From the NCBI GenBank assembly GCA_016710075.1, contig JADJLO010000016.1, positions 1-64,000 of the forward strand: a stretch of DNA of 64,000 nucleotides, read 5' to 3'. The notes beneath the pieces were generated by a model that ran no database searches, was not told the DNA's origin, and saw nothing but the letters and a program-made list of their open reading frames with translations. A program made the position numbers and the translations under genes. This DNA is from Acidobacteriota bacterium (GTDB lineage: Bacteria; Acidobacteriota; Blastocatellia; RBC074). The stretch's first letter is position 1, and each line of letters starts with the position of its first letter. This document shows positions 50,935 to 61,312 of this stretch, piece by piece.

Positions 50935-51645
50935 TTAAACCCCCTCGGCAGATAGAAATCCGATTATCCATTTGGCGACAAAGTCTTCATCAGTCTTGTC
51001 GTGCACGTGCTCAAGCCCTTCGAGCACCATCTCTTCGCCGATTCTGTGAATCCGATCGCGCATCAATGCCTCTGAGTAATCAGCGGTGAATTCGGGGTGA
51101 GCCTGGATGCCGAGCATGGTTTGCCCGACACGGAAAGCCGCCACCGGGCAATGTCGGCTGCGGCCGAGAACGACGCTCTCTTCGGGAAGCTTGACGACCT
51201 GATCCTGATGCATGTACTGAAGATTAAGGCTTTGTTTTGGCGGAATCATCCATGGCTCCCGCTCAATGATTTCGATGTTGCGGACGCTTATGCCCCAGCC
51301 GTAATCGGATTTGAGAGTTTTGCCGCCAAGCGCCTCGGCCAGCATCTGGTGGCCAAAGCAGATGCCGGCATAAGGCTTGCCTGCTTCACGCAGGCTGATG
51401 GTGAAAGACTTGAGTTGATGAATCCAGGGTTTGTCATCATAAACCGAGTAGCGCGATCCGGTGGTCATAAAACCAGCGCAATCATCAAGTGAAAGCGGAA
51501 ACCGGCCGTTGACGGCGTCGTAAAAGACCAGTTCTATTTCCGGATCACAACGGTTGATCCAGTTCGAGAACATCTCAGGGTAATCTCCGGAGATATTCTC
51601 GAACTTATCCGCGACGTGGTCGCACAAGAGCAGCCCGATCTTCAT
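50935..51645 (-). CDS. Class I glutamine amidotransferase-like hydrolase
   Basis: The 236-residue enzyme has the class I GATase fold: nucleophile Cys near 95 in AGICFGHQML and the His-x-Glu pair in IQAHPEF. No synthetase domain is attached. As the last gene of an operon with a gamma-glutamyl ligase and two dehydrogenases, it most likely cleaves the gamma-glutamyl amide, as PuuD does for gamma-glutamyl-GABA, though it is closer to the GMP-synthase-like stand-alone group. The ATG at 51645 overlaps the previous stop (ATGA), so a longer upstream frame is rejected. Confidence 0.85.
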   Translation of the reverse strand: MKIGLLLCDHVADKFENISGDYPEMFSNWINRCDPEIELVFYDAVNGRFPLSLDDCAGFMTTGSRYSVYDDKPWIHQLKSFTISLREAGKPYAGICFGHQMLAEALGGKTLKSDYGWGISVRNIEIIEREPWMIPPKQSLNLQYMHQDQVVKLPEESVVLGRSRHCPVAAFRVGQTMLGIQAHPEFTADYSEALMRDRIHRIGEEMVLEGLEHVHDKTDEDFVAKWIIGFLSAEGV

Positions 51646-53039
51646 ATTTTCAGCCTGAGATGAAAAGATTTCGGCCTGGTGAATGCGTCGAAACCAAGCT
51701 TTGACAGGGTGCAGCCGCGTCCTGAATCCCTGACTCCGGTCCAGGCCAGAGCAGGATCGAGATAATCGCAGCGGTTCATATACCATGTCCCGGTCTGGAT
51801 CTGATCTCCAATGAGCAAAGCCGCATCAAGGTCTTCGGTCCAGATCGAGGCCGTCAAACCGTAGCGGCTGTCATTCATCAGACTGATCGCCTCTTCATCG
51901 TTTTTTACCGGCATGATGCCGACCACCGGAGCGAAGGTTTCTTCGGTCATGACGAGCATGCCGTGATCGACATTTATCAGGACCTGCGGAGCCAGATAAG
52001 GAGTTCCCTCGCGGCTCATGGGAAAAAGAGTTTCATCGATCAGAGCTTCTGCGCCTTTGGCAAGAGCGTCTTTGATGTGACTGCGCGCCTTGTCGGCTGC
52101 GTCAGGTCGTACCATCGGCCCAAGTGTGGTAGCGGGATCGAGCGGGTTGCCAAGCTTGTATTGTTTGGTGAACTCGACAAAACCATCGATGAACTGGTCG
52201 AAGATATCGCGATGAACATAGATCCGCTCGACTGCGCAGCAGGACTGACCCGAATTGAAGCAGACGCCGTCGACGAGGTTTTCAATCGTCGCCTGCATCG
52301 CGGCATCGGGTCTGACATAAGCCGGATCTTTGCCGCCGAGTTCGAGTCCGGTGCCGATGAAACGCTCGCCCGCCGCCCGCGCAACCGCATGCCCTCCGGC
52401 GACCGATCCGGTGAACGCGACAAAATTGATTCGGGGATCTTTAATACAAGCGGCCACCTGTTCGTGGTCGATATGAAGAAATTGAAAGACGCCTTCGGGC
52501 AGGCCGGCGGCCGCGAAAGCCTCGGCATAACGTTCAGCTACAAGCGGAGTCTGAGGTGCGATTTTCAAAATAACGCTGTTGCCGGCCATGATCGCAGGCG
52601 CCACGGCATTGACCGAAGCCAGCCACGGGTAGTTCCAGGGTGCAAGCACCATGACCACACCGACCGGCTCTCGGCGAATGAAACGTTCGAAATTCTCTTT
52701 CGGCTCAGGCCTGATATCGGCAAGTTCCCGAGCCGCAATCGAAGCCATGTAATTGACCCGCTCCTGAAAGCCGCGGCTGATCTCGAAAGGCGAGTATGCG
52801 ATGGGCCTCCCGATCTGCCAGGTGAGTTCCCTGCCGATCTCGCCGGCATTCTCGACAAGCCGTTCCATCATCCGTTTGCATATCGCAGCACGTTCCGATG
52901 CGCTTACGCGCCTCCAGTCTTTTTGAGCTGCGATCGCCCTGTTTAGCGTGTGATCGATCAGCTTTTCCGAAGCCAGTTCTCGCTCCAGGTAAAGTGTTCC
53001 GTCAACCGGTGTAAAAGTTTGTTGTATCAGAATGCTCAT
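51642..53039 (-). CDS. NAD(P)-dependent aldehyde dehydrogenase
   Basis: This oxidises an aldehyde to an acid. The 465-residue enzyme has APWNYPWLASVNAVAPAI (cofactor-binding), FTGSVAGGHAV, the general base Glu in LELGGKDP (near 232) and the catalytic Cys in FNSGQSCCAVE (near 263). TEETFAPVVG is present toward the C-terminus. Its start lies 9 nt after the SDR stop and its end overlaps the amidotransferase start. In this operon the likely substrate is a gamma-glutamyl-amino aldehyde. Confidence 0.93.
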   Translation of the reverse strand: MSILIQQTFTPVDGTLYLERELASEKLIDHTLNRAIAAQKDWRRVSASERAAICKRMMERLVENAGEIGRELTWQIGRPIAYSPFEISRGFQERVNYMASIAARELADIRPEPKENFERFIRREPVGVVMVLAPWNYPWLASVNAVAPAIMAGNSVILKIAPQTPLVAERYAEAFAAAGLPEGVFQFLHIDHEQVAACIKDPRINFVAFTGSVAGGHAVARAAGERFIGTGLELGGKDPAYVRPDAAMQATIENLVDGVCFNSGQSCCAVERIYVHRDIFDQFIDGFVEFTKQYKLGNPLDPATTLGPMVRPDAADKARSHIKDALAKGAEALIDETLFPMSREGTPYLAPQVLINVDHGMLVMTEETFAPVVGIMPVKNDEEAISLMNDSRYGLTASIWTEDLDAALLIGDQIQTGTWYMNRCDYLDPALAWTGVRDSGRGCTLSKLGFDAFTRPKSFHLRLKI

Positions 53040-53048
53040 AATGAAATA

Positions 53049-53822
53049 TTACTCGGGTGTGACATAGGCGGCGGTGATGCCCCCATCCACCAGAAAATCG
53101 GTGCCGGTGATGAAAGAAGATTCATCAGAAGCAAGAAACAGCGCGGCCTGGGCGATCTCTTTCGCTTCGCCGAACCTGCCCATCGGAACGTGGACCAGTC
53201 GACGCTGTCGTTTCTCTTCGGTGTTGAGATAGCTCATGAGAAGTTCGGTTCTGAGCGGCCCTGGGCAAAGAGAATTGACGCGGATGTTCTCGCGGGCATG
53301 AATAATCGCCAGCTCACGGGTCATCGCCAGAACCGCCCCCTTGCTGGCAGTGTAGGCAATCTGCGGAGTCGCGGCTCCAAGCACGGCGACAAATGATGCC
53401 GTGTTGATAATCGAACCGCCGCCGGCACGGCGTATCGCCGGGATGCCGTATTTACAGCCGAAGAAAACCCCCTTGGCGTTGATCTCCATCGTCAGATCCC
53501 AGATCGATTCTTCAGTCGTGACGGCATTATCATCCTGATGATGCATGATGCCGGCATTGTTGAACAGGATGTTGAGCTTGCCGAACTCCTTCTCGGCCAG
53601 ATCGACCATCTTCTCGCAGTCCGCGGCCTTCGAAACGTCGGCGTGGATGTAAACCGCCCGACCGCCCGCTGACTTGATCATCTCGACGGTCTCCTGACCG
53701 CCCTGATCCTTGACGTCCGCGACTACGATGGCTGCCCCTTCCAAGGCAAACAACAGCGCGGACTCACGACCTATGCCGCCGCCCGCTCCGGTTATCAATG
53801 CTACTTTGTCTTTGAGTCTCAT
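53049..53822 (-). CDS. Short-chain dehydrogenase/reductase
   Basis: The 257-residue classical SDR has TGAGGGIGRE (11-20) for NAD(P), NNAGIMH, the Ser of NTASF, YTASK (catalytic Tyr and Lys near 155-159) and the C-terminal FLVDGGITAAY. Between the glutamine-synthetase-like ligase and the aldehyde dehydrogenase, an alcohol-to-aldehyde step fits best. That is the step an amino-alcohol such as ethanolamine would need. The substrate is not proved by motif. A palindromic element separates it from the ligase gene upstream. Confidence 0.9.
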   Translation of the reverse strand: MRLKDKVALITGAGGGIGRESALLFALEGAAIVVADVKDQGGQETVEMIKSAGGRAVYIHADVSKAADCEKMVDLAEKEFGKLNILFNNAGIMHHQDDNAVTTEESIWDLTMEINAKGVFFGCKYGIPAIRRAGGGSIINTASFVAVLGAATPQIAYTASKGAVLAMTRELAIIHARENIRVNSLCPGPLRTELLMSYLNTEEKRQRRLVHVPMGRFGEAKEIAQAALFLASDESSFITGTDFLVDGGITAAYVTPE

Positions 53823-53872
53823 ATTGTTTGATTCCTTTTGAATAAATAAAAGAGGGAGAGAGAGTACGAAAC

Positions 53873-54046
53873 AGACGAAATAAACGAAACAAACGAAAAA
53901 TTTTCAATGGGTCAATGCACCAGTAAAATCAAATCATACAAAAGACGGAATAATTGAGTCTCACGAACAATTACACTTCAGCCTTTTTCGTCTGTTTCGT
54001 TTATTTCGTCTGTTTCGTACTCTCTCTTTTCGTCTGTTTCGTAATC
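53873..54046. repeat. 9-bp-unit palindromic element, copy E (composite)
   Basis: The left arm has four units (53873-53905). The right arm has four units (53983-54020) followed by AGAGAGAG-type sequence and two further units ending GTAATC (to 54046), as if a second partial copy had joined the first. About 77 nt lie between the arms. It sits between the glutamine-synthetase-like gene and the SDR gene. Confidence 0.9.
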
Positions 54047-54056
54047 TTTCTTCCCC

Positions 54057-55451
54057 TCAGATTCTCTCGAAATATCTTCTTCTTTCCCAGTCGGTGACGG
54101 CCATATTGAAAGAGTTCTGTTCAGTTTTATAGAAATGCGCGTAATGATCGACGACGTCATTTCCAAAGGCTTTTCGCGCGAATTCGCTATTTTCAAAGAG
54201 GCTGGTGGCCTCGTTCAAAGTGTAGGGCACGCGGGGCAGATGTTGAGCGGCATAGATATCACCGTCAAATCGTGCCGGTGGCTCGATTCGGTTGGCAATG
54301 CCGTCGAGGCCTGAAGCAAGGGAGGCGGCAAAAGCGAGATAAGGATTGCAGTCAGCGCCGGGTATGCGGCATTCGATTCTGAGACTCTCGCCTCTGCCGA
54401 CAACACGGAAACCGCCCGTGCGATTATCATAGCTCCAGGCAAGGCGCGTTGGAGCCCACGATCCATCGACGAATCGTTTGTAAGAGTTGACCGTCGGGGC
54501 GTAAAAAACCATGCAATCGGGGACGTGAGCAATCCAGCCGCCCAGAAACCAGCGAAAGACATCCGAGCATTTCACCGGCCCGAACTCCTGATCGCCGGCA
54601 AAGGCATTCCTGCCGTCACGCCAGAGGCTGAGGTGGATGTGACTGCTCGAACCCGCACGGTCGGAAGCGAACTTAGCCATGAAGGTCACGCTCAACCCCA
54701 TCTGATCGGCAACTTCCTTCAGGCACTGCTTGTAGACCACGTGTCTGTCGGCCATTTCAAGAGCTTCGGCATATCTGACATTCAGTTCCTGCTGGCCCAG
54801 CCCCCATTCGCCCTTTGAATTCTCAACCGGGACGCCGGAATTTTTCAGATGATAACGAACGGCTGCCGTATAGGGCTCAGTTCGTGTGCCTTGCAGAATC
54901 TGGTAATCCTCGAGATACCAGCCGGCCGGATTGAGGTTGGCATAACCACCGGCAGCGGCATCTCTGTAACTGTTCTCGAAAAGGTAATATTCGAGTTCCG
55001 ATGCTGCATAACATCCTAGCCCGGCGGAATGAAGGGTTTCCAGTTGTTTTTTTAGAACAGACCTCGGAGCAATCGGGATGAAATCACCTGTCTTCTCGCT
55101 TTTGACGTCGCAAAGCACGAGCGCCGTCTTATCGAGCCAGCTTGCGATTCGCAGGGTGAAAGGATCCGGCACAAGGTGAAAATCACCGTAGCCGAGTTCC
55201 CAGTTTGCAAATTTAAAACCGGGAACGGGATTCATCTCCATGTCTGTCGTCAGCAGATAATCGCACCCGTGAGTGCCGTGACTGATCGTATCCTCGACGA
55301 ACATCCCGGCGTCATAACGCTTGCCCGCAAGCCTCCCGTAATGATCCGTGAACCCGACGATGACCGTTTCAATCAGCTCCTGAGAAACCAGTTCCTGCAA
55401 ATCCTCAAAAGTGATCATGCCTCTTAATTTATTGACATTATTGCTATTCAA
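54057..55451 (-). CDS. Glutamine synthetase-like gamma-glutamyl ligase
   Basis: This type I GS-fold enzyme joins glutamate to an amine with ATP. The 464-residue protein has the metal-binding ASELEYYLF (near 145), the GLGQQELN motif, SSSHIHLSLWRDG and the late RIECRIPGADCNPYLAFA. It lacks the adenylylation loop of assimilatory GlnA, and its neighbours are catabolic, so it resembles PuuA or GlnA4-type ligases. The start is TTG 55451: GGGAGG lies 6 nt before it and it overlaps the permease stop (TTGA). An internal ATG at 55418 has no properly spaced site. Confidence 0.88.
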   Translation of the reverse strand: MNSNNVNKLRGMITFEDLQELVSQELIETVIVGFTDHYGRLAGKRYDAGMFVEDTISHGTHGCDYLLTTDMEMNPVPGFKFANWELGYGDFHLVPDPFTLRIASWLDKTALVLCDVKSEKTGDFIPIAPRSVLKKQLETLHSAGLGCYAASELEYYLFENSYRDAAAGGYANLNPAGWYLEDYQILQGTRTEPYTAAVRYHLKNSGVPVENSKGEWGLGQQELNVRYAEALEMADRHVVYKQCLKEVADQMGLSVTFMAKFASDRAGSSSHIHLSLWRDGRNAFAGDQEFGPVKCSDVFRWFLGGWIAHVPDCMVFYAPTVNSYKRFVDGSWAPTRLAWSYDNRTGGFRVVGRGESLRIECRIPGADCNPYLAFAASLASGLDGIANRIEPPARFDGDIYAAQHLPRVPYTLNEATSLFENSEFARKAFGNDVVDHYAHFYKTEQNSFNMAVTDWERRRYFERI

Positions 55452-56920
55452 TCTCGGCCTCCCGTTTCAATGGCCCAGGCAGGGCCCGGAAATCGCTTTC
55501 GTTCGTGAATGGCATACCACAGCGCAAGCAGGATCGATATGGCAAGCATCGTCTTCCCCGCACGCCGGTTATCAGGCAGGCTTAAAATCGTGCAGAGGAA
55601 GACCACCCATATTATCGCCACGATATTTATCACGAGGCTGTAGCGGCCCAGGTTCCATGGACCGCGCACAACACGCCGCTCCGTATTTCTCGCCCTGACG
55701 GCAAGAAAGACGGGGATGATGTATGAAATATACAACCCGATCGTGCTGATTGAAGTGACGACCGAATATGCCCGGCTGTAGACGGCTGCAAAAAAGGCCA
55801 TGGTCACGCACAACCAGATGGCATATATCGGAGTGGCGTGAGTAAAGCTGATATGCTTCCAGACGTTGGACATCGGCATTCCATGATCCCGGGCAAAAGC
55901 CCAGATCACGCGCGAGCTCCAGGTGACCGCAGAGAGGCCGCAAAACCACATGGCCATGGCGGCAAGCGCCGAAAAGAGGGTCCCGGCGCGTTCGCCGAGC
56001 GCGCTGCTCATGATCGCGATAACCGCAGGCACGCTGTTTCCGCCTGAATCCGTCGCACTGAGCACCGATGGAATATCCTTGATCGATATCGTCAGGGCGA
56101 TCAGCAGCAGATAGCCGACAATGCCGGAGACAATTACCGCCATCATCATTCCCCACGGAGCCCGCCGCCGCGGATCGACCGTCTCCTCCGAAACGCTGGC
56201 CGAGGCATCGTAACCGGTGAATGTCCACATCGCCTGAAGCAGCCCGATGATGAATGCCCACCAGTAGGGCCATCCTTCAGTGTTGCTGGTCACGCGCGCG
56301 AAAAAGAACGAAGCCGGCTGCTTTGGCGCAAAGATCATGAGCGCCCCGACTATCACAATCACTCCGACAATGTGGACCGTTACGCTGAAATCATTAAGCC
56401 AGGATACGATCTTTATCCCGTAATGGTTGATCAGGCCGTGTGACAATAAAATCACCGCATAAACAAAGAGCAGGTTACGCGTCGAAGCCTGTAGCCCGAT
56501 CAGCGGAGTGACAAACAGCGCGCAGCCGTAATCGATTCCGGCGAGCGCGGCAAGCTGGCCGATGATATTGAACCAGGCGGTGAACCAGCCCCAGCCCTTG
56601 CCGCCAAGCTTGCACGACCAGTGATACATCGCCCCCGATGTCGGAAGCGAAGACGCCAGTTCAGCCATACTCGCCACCACAGCCAGCGTCAAAACCGTCA
56701 CCAGCGGCCAGCCGTACGCCATCTGAGCCGGGCCTCCCATCGTCAGCCCGTGCCCGTATAGCGTCACTGCGCCGGTCAGAATCGAGATGATCGAAAACGA
56801 TAGCGCGAAATTTGAAAATCCGCCCATCGAACGAAACAGCTCCTGGGCATAACCCAACTTGCCGAGCTCCTGTTCATCGTCCTGCGCGGTGTGAGGTCCA
56901 TGTTCGTTTGAGACATTCAT
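55448..56920 (-). CDS. APC-superfamily permease (amino acid/choline transporter-like)
   Basis: The 490-residue transporter has about 12 membrane segments. The N-terminal LGYAQELFRSMGGFSNFALSF-type sequence, TGAVTLYGHGL, PTSGAMYHWSCKLGGKGWGWFTAW-type block and FTGYDASASVSEE put it near the amino acid/choline transporter group, whose members carry GABA, choline, ethanolamine or putrescine. It overlaps both the upstream phosphodiesterase gene (ATGA) and the downstream ligase gene (TTGA), so all three are translationally coupled. It probably brings in the amine that the ligase uses. Confidence 0.88.
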   Translation of the reverse strand: MNVSNEHGPHTAQDDEQELGKLGYAQELFRSMGGFSNFALSFSIISILTGAVTLYGHGLTMGGPAQMAYGWPLVTVLTLAVVASMAELASSLPTSGAMYHWSCKLGGKGWGWFTAWFNIIGQLAALAGIDYGCALFVTPLIGLQASTRNLLFVYAVILLSHGLINHYGIKIVSWLNDFSVTVHIVGVIVIVGALMIFAPKQPASFFFARVTSNTEGWPYWWAFIIGLLQAMWTFTGYDASASVSEETVDPRRRAPWGMMMAVIVSGIVGYLLLIALTISIKDIPSVLSATDSGGNSVPAVIAIMSSALGERAGTLFSALAAMAMWFCGLSAVTWSSRVIWAFARDHGMPMSNVWKHISFTHATPIYAIWLCVTMAFFAAVYSRAYSVVTSISTIGLYISYIIPVFLAVRARNTERRVVRGPWNLGRYSLVINIVAIIWVVFLCTILSLPDNRRAGKTMLAISILLALWYAIHERKRFPGPAWAIETGGRD

Positions 56921-58184
56921 TTGAATAAGTTCCGTCCATCGGCGGATGGCATTTTGACCCCGAGAATTACGGCAATTGTCGGAGCGATGTCGCGCATATC
57001 TATCGTGCCCAGATTTCGCCCTGATGGAATAGTCGATCCGGCGATAAAGAATGAGGCTTCCATGTCCTTGTATCCGGGCAGGTATCCGTGTGTTCCTCCC
57101 GGATTTCCGGCCCTCACGACATTACCGGTCAGGCTGCCGCCGGTTCGGTAACCCGATTTGAGCCCCACGATGAACGCCGCGCCGGGGAATCCTCCGAGAG
57201 CCCTGGCATCTCCGCCTTCAACCATCTTATCGATCCCGTTTTGTGGATCGGCGGCGAGTTCCTTCAAAACCTGCCTGACCTGATTGCGAGTCTGTTCGTC
57301 CGAAGGATCGTTGAGCATGATTCCGGCCGAGCCACCGGCGCCCCAGGCCCAGGCCTTCCATGATTTCAGCTTTTTCTGCTCATCGAGCTGGATCAATCCG
57401 GCCTGTTGCAGCGCCGCATTGAGATGCGTCTCTCTGTCGGCGGTGATGTGCCCGTGATCCGATACGATGCAGATGACATACCTGTTTCCAAATGCTCTGT
57501 CGGCGGCGCTGCGAATCTCGCCGATCAGCGCATCGAGCCTCTCGAGCGTCCGGCGAGTCGTGTCAGAGTAAGGAGCCGTGTGATGCTGTTCCTCGTCAAG
57601 ACTTGAAAGATAGGCCGTCAGCAGATGGGGGCGCTTCTTTTCGATCATCCAGGCGATGAACTTCGCCCGTCTGGAATCAGCCTCGATATCGAATAAATAC
57701 CCGGTGGGATAACTTCCCAGATCCTTTTCAGCCTGATCGAGCAACCCCGGGGTTGAGAGCGCTCTTGTGAGTTTGTGATCGTCGGGATTCGCTCCGCGCC
57801 AGTATTGAACGATGTTGAATCCGATATTGGCTCCAACCGTCACCGGCCAGTCGATGCTTGCCGTCACCAGACCGGCTTTGCCTGCAACATCCCATAATGC
57901 CGGCGACTTGATGTCTTCGGCATACCAGTACCACCCTCCTAGGTTCTTCCCGAAAGGATCGAGGGGGGAGTTGTTGATGATCCCATGCTTTGCCGGCGAC
58001 ACGCCCGTCACCAGTGTCGCACATAGTCGGGCTTCAACCCGTCTATCGAAATCATGATGACGGGAACATTTCCACCTCTCTGCGCAGATGTGCTGAAATA
58101 ACCGGCCGGCATTGTCAAAAGCAACAATATAATTGCCGCACAAGTAACTATTCCAATAGATTTTTTGTTTTTTATTTTTAGCAT
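56917..58184 (-). CDS. Type I phosphodiesterase/nucleotide pyrophosphatase-family protein with internal deletion
   Basis: This exported alkaline-phosphatase-fold enzyme has a signal peptide (MLKIKNKKSIGIVTCAAIILL) and the metal motif MISIDGLKPDYV. The next conserved block (TLVTGVSPAKHG) follows almost directly but in another frame. About 35-40 residues between them, including the catalytic Thr region (usually TYPSHTT), are missing; the junction is at about 58015-58027. Downstream parts are intact: DWPVTVGANIG, LTAYLSSLDEEQHH, VSDHGHITADRETH and GTHGYLPGYKDMEASF. As given it cannot work. It heads the gamma-glutamyl operon and overlaps the permease start. A phospholipid head-group hydrolase role is possible. 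Confidence 0.8.
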
Positions 58185-58282
58185 AGTCTTGTCTGGTGAT
58201 GTACACTCTCGAATTCTCCGGAGACCGGAAGCGACCAGAATCAATCAAAGCCAGAATGAATCAAAGAAAGAGGAACAGGATA

Positions 58283-59430
<1,148 letters not shown>

Positions 59431-59593
59431 TAACCAGCGAGGATCTCTGCCATTCAACATCCGGCTTCACGAAATTTCCCGCTTGGATGTGTGATTTTCC
59501 ACACAGACTGACTCCTCTGTCCTCCTAACCTCTTTAAATGAGGTAATAATTTCAGGAACGCGATTTGCCGGGATCTATATCGAGGAGGGAAAA

Positions 59594-60619
59594 ATGGCAG
59601 AATACGACCCAAGAGTGTCTCCATGGAAGTTGAGCGAGAACGATTTTCCTTCAACATCAGGAATGATCGAGCAGATGAAGTTCCTTCTCGGTTATGCGGT
59701 GCTGGCGCCATCGAGCCACAATACCCAGCCATGGAAATTTGCGCTTCGTGACGGGGGAGTGGTTGACGTTTTTACGGATCTCAACGGCTGGTTGCGAGTG
59801 GCGGACCCGGATCAGCGCGAACTGAATCTGAGCATTGGCTGCGCCATTGAAAACCTCTTGATCGCAGCCCGCCATTTCGGCTTCGACCCAAAGGTAAAAT
59901 ACCTGCCTGATGCCAACGACAGCGATTATATCGCGAGCATCGAGTTGAAAAAGTCCGGCTTTGACGGCAACATCGATAATTCAAGGCAGTTCAAAGCCAT
60001 TACCGAACGTCATACCAATCATAAAAATTACGAACGGCGGTCGATCGAACCCGGCGTACTCCAATTTCTCGAAAACAATTGCAGTGAACCCGGGATAAGT
60101 CTCTACCTGACGATCAATGCGGAGTTCCGTCAGAAATTCGACGATCTCATCGTTCGCAGTGATGCGGTTACCTATTCGAATCCGGAGTATCGTGAAGAGC
60201 TGGCCTATTGGATCGGGAAAGGAGCATTCGGAACGCCGTGGCTCATATCGCAGATCGGTCGTCTGGCAATGGCCTATCTCAATTTCGGCGATATGGTCAT
60301 GAGAGGTGATGAGGCCGCGCTCATGAGCGCGCCGGTTATAGGAATAATTTCAACGACGACAAACAGTCGGCTCAATCAAATCAGAGCCGGTCAGGTTTTC
60401 GAGCGTCTCTATCTATGTGCAACCAGCCTCGGCATAGGAGTCAGACCGATGAGCCAGGTTTGCCAGGTGGCCGAACATAAGCAGGAGCTCGCCGGGCTGC
60501 TGCCCGCTATGGGAAATACACCATTGCAGCCCTTCCTTCTGGGCTTTGCAGAGCCTGCCAAAGAACATACTCCGCGCAAATCGGTGGACGAGGTCATGCT
60601 TTCGATGATCTATTTGTGA
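59594..60619 (+). CDS. Acg-family FMN-binding oxidoreductase (nitroreductase fold)
   Basis: The 341-residue protein has two nitroreductase-like halves. The N-terminal APSSHNTQPWKFALRDG (near 37-52) and the later VRPMSQVCQVAEHKQELA place it with Acg/Rv2032-type proteins. In mycobacteria Acg sequesters flavin, and catalysis is doubtful there. Residues needed for FMN contact (the SSHNTQPW block) are kept. GAGGAGG lies upstream of the ATG. It converges with, and overlaps by about 10 nt at the stop codons, the gamma-carbonic-anhydrase-like gene. Confidence 0.85.
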   Translation: MAEYDPRVSPWKLSENDFPSTSGMIEQMKFLLGYAVLAPSSHNTQPWKFALRDGGVVDVFTDLNGWLRVADPDQRELNLSIGCAIENLLIAARHFGFDPKVKYLPDANDSDYIASIELKKSGFDGNIDNSRQFKAITERHTNHKNYERRSIEPGVLQFLENNCSEPGISLYLTINAEFRQKFDDLIVRSDAVTYSNPEYREELAYWIGKGAFGTPWLISQIGRLAMAYLNFGDMVMRGDEAALMSAPVIGIISTTTNSRLNQIRAGQVFERLYLCATSLGIGVRPMSQVCQVAEHKQELAGLLPAMGNTPLQPFLLGFAEPAKEHTPRKSVDEVMLSMIYL

Positions 60620-61152
60620 TCTATCGCCGCAGATGGATCATCCAGTTTCTGATTCAGATAATGATCCGTCAGTTCGTGATAGGCGAGATAGCTTTCCTCA
60701 ACCGAGGTCAGCGCCGCGCCTGAAAGCTCTTTTTTCACCACGGCAGGAGAGCCTGCGGCAAGTGATCGCGGGGGGATTGCAGTTCCCGGGGTGACCACGC
60801 TGCCCGCTGCCGTCATGGCGCACTCGCCGATGATTGCTCCATGCAGCACGATCGAGCCCATGCCGACTACGGCTCCATCCTCGATCGTGCATCCTTCAAG
60901 CAGGGCCCCATGGCCAATTGTCACATTTTCCCTGACGACCGTCGGTTTTTCATGCGTTGTATGAATGACAGAGTTATCCTGAACATTCGAGCCTCGGCCA
61001 ATGGTTATCTTCCCCTCATCCCCGCGCAACACGGCCCCATACCAGATGCTGGCGCCATCGCCGATTTCGACATCTCCAATAACCACCGCAGTCGGAGCGA
61101 TGAATACTCCCGCGCCGATCTTCGGTCTCTTCCCGTCAAATTCAAAAATCAT
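60610..61152 (-). CDS. Gamma-carbonic-anhydrase-like hexapeptide-repeat protein
   Basis: The 180-residue left-handed beta helix is made of hexapeptide repeats (VVIGDVEIGDGASIWYGAV and following). The zinc-site region reads VIHTTHEKP and IGHGALLEGC. H64 or H67 and H81 could bind zinc, but the second His of the usual H-x4-H pair is Glu here (E86). Activity as a carbonic anhydrase is therefore doubtful, and it may be a YrdA-type scaffold. The C-terminal ~30 residues form a helix. Its stop overlaps the Acg-type gene on the other strand. Confidence 0.85.
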   Translation of the reverse strand: MIFEFDGKRPKIGAGVFIAPTAVVIGDVEIGDGASIWYGAVLRGDEGKITIGRGSNVQDNSVIHTTHEKPTVVRENVTIGHGALLEGCTIEDGAVVGMGSIVLHGAIIGECAMTAAGSVVTPGTAIPPRSLAAGSPAVVKKELSGAALTSVEESYLAYHELTDHYLNQKLDDPSAAIDHK

Positions 61153-61176
61153 ATTCTCACTCTTTAATCACAAGCA

Positions 61177-61296
61177 GATTACGGAATAAACGAAACAGAC
61201 TAAAAGGGTGGTTTAACCGAATTTCTTTTATTGAGCCGTCCATCAGAAATAATTCGGACATTGACTGCCTGAAACTTTTTAGTCTGTTTCGTAATC
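61177..61296. repeat. 9-bp-unit palindromic element, copy F
   Basis: The left arm has units in a changed order (ACGGAATAA, ACGAAACAG, ACTAAAAGG; 61177-61206). The right arm has two units (61273-61296). GATTAC and GTAATC cap the ends. It lies between pgsA and the carbonic-anhydrase-like gene, both - strand. Confidence 0.88.
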
Positions 61297-61312
61297 TTGT
61301 TTTTCTTGGGTG

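Noticed and set aside
50935..58184. Naming the operon genes puuA, puuC, puuD and puuP
   Set aside because: The putrescine-specific oxidase gene is absent, an SDR is present and the first gene is a phosphodiesterase, so the putrescine assignment is not supported.
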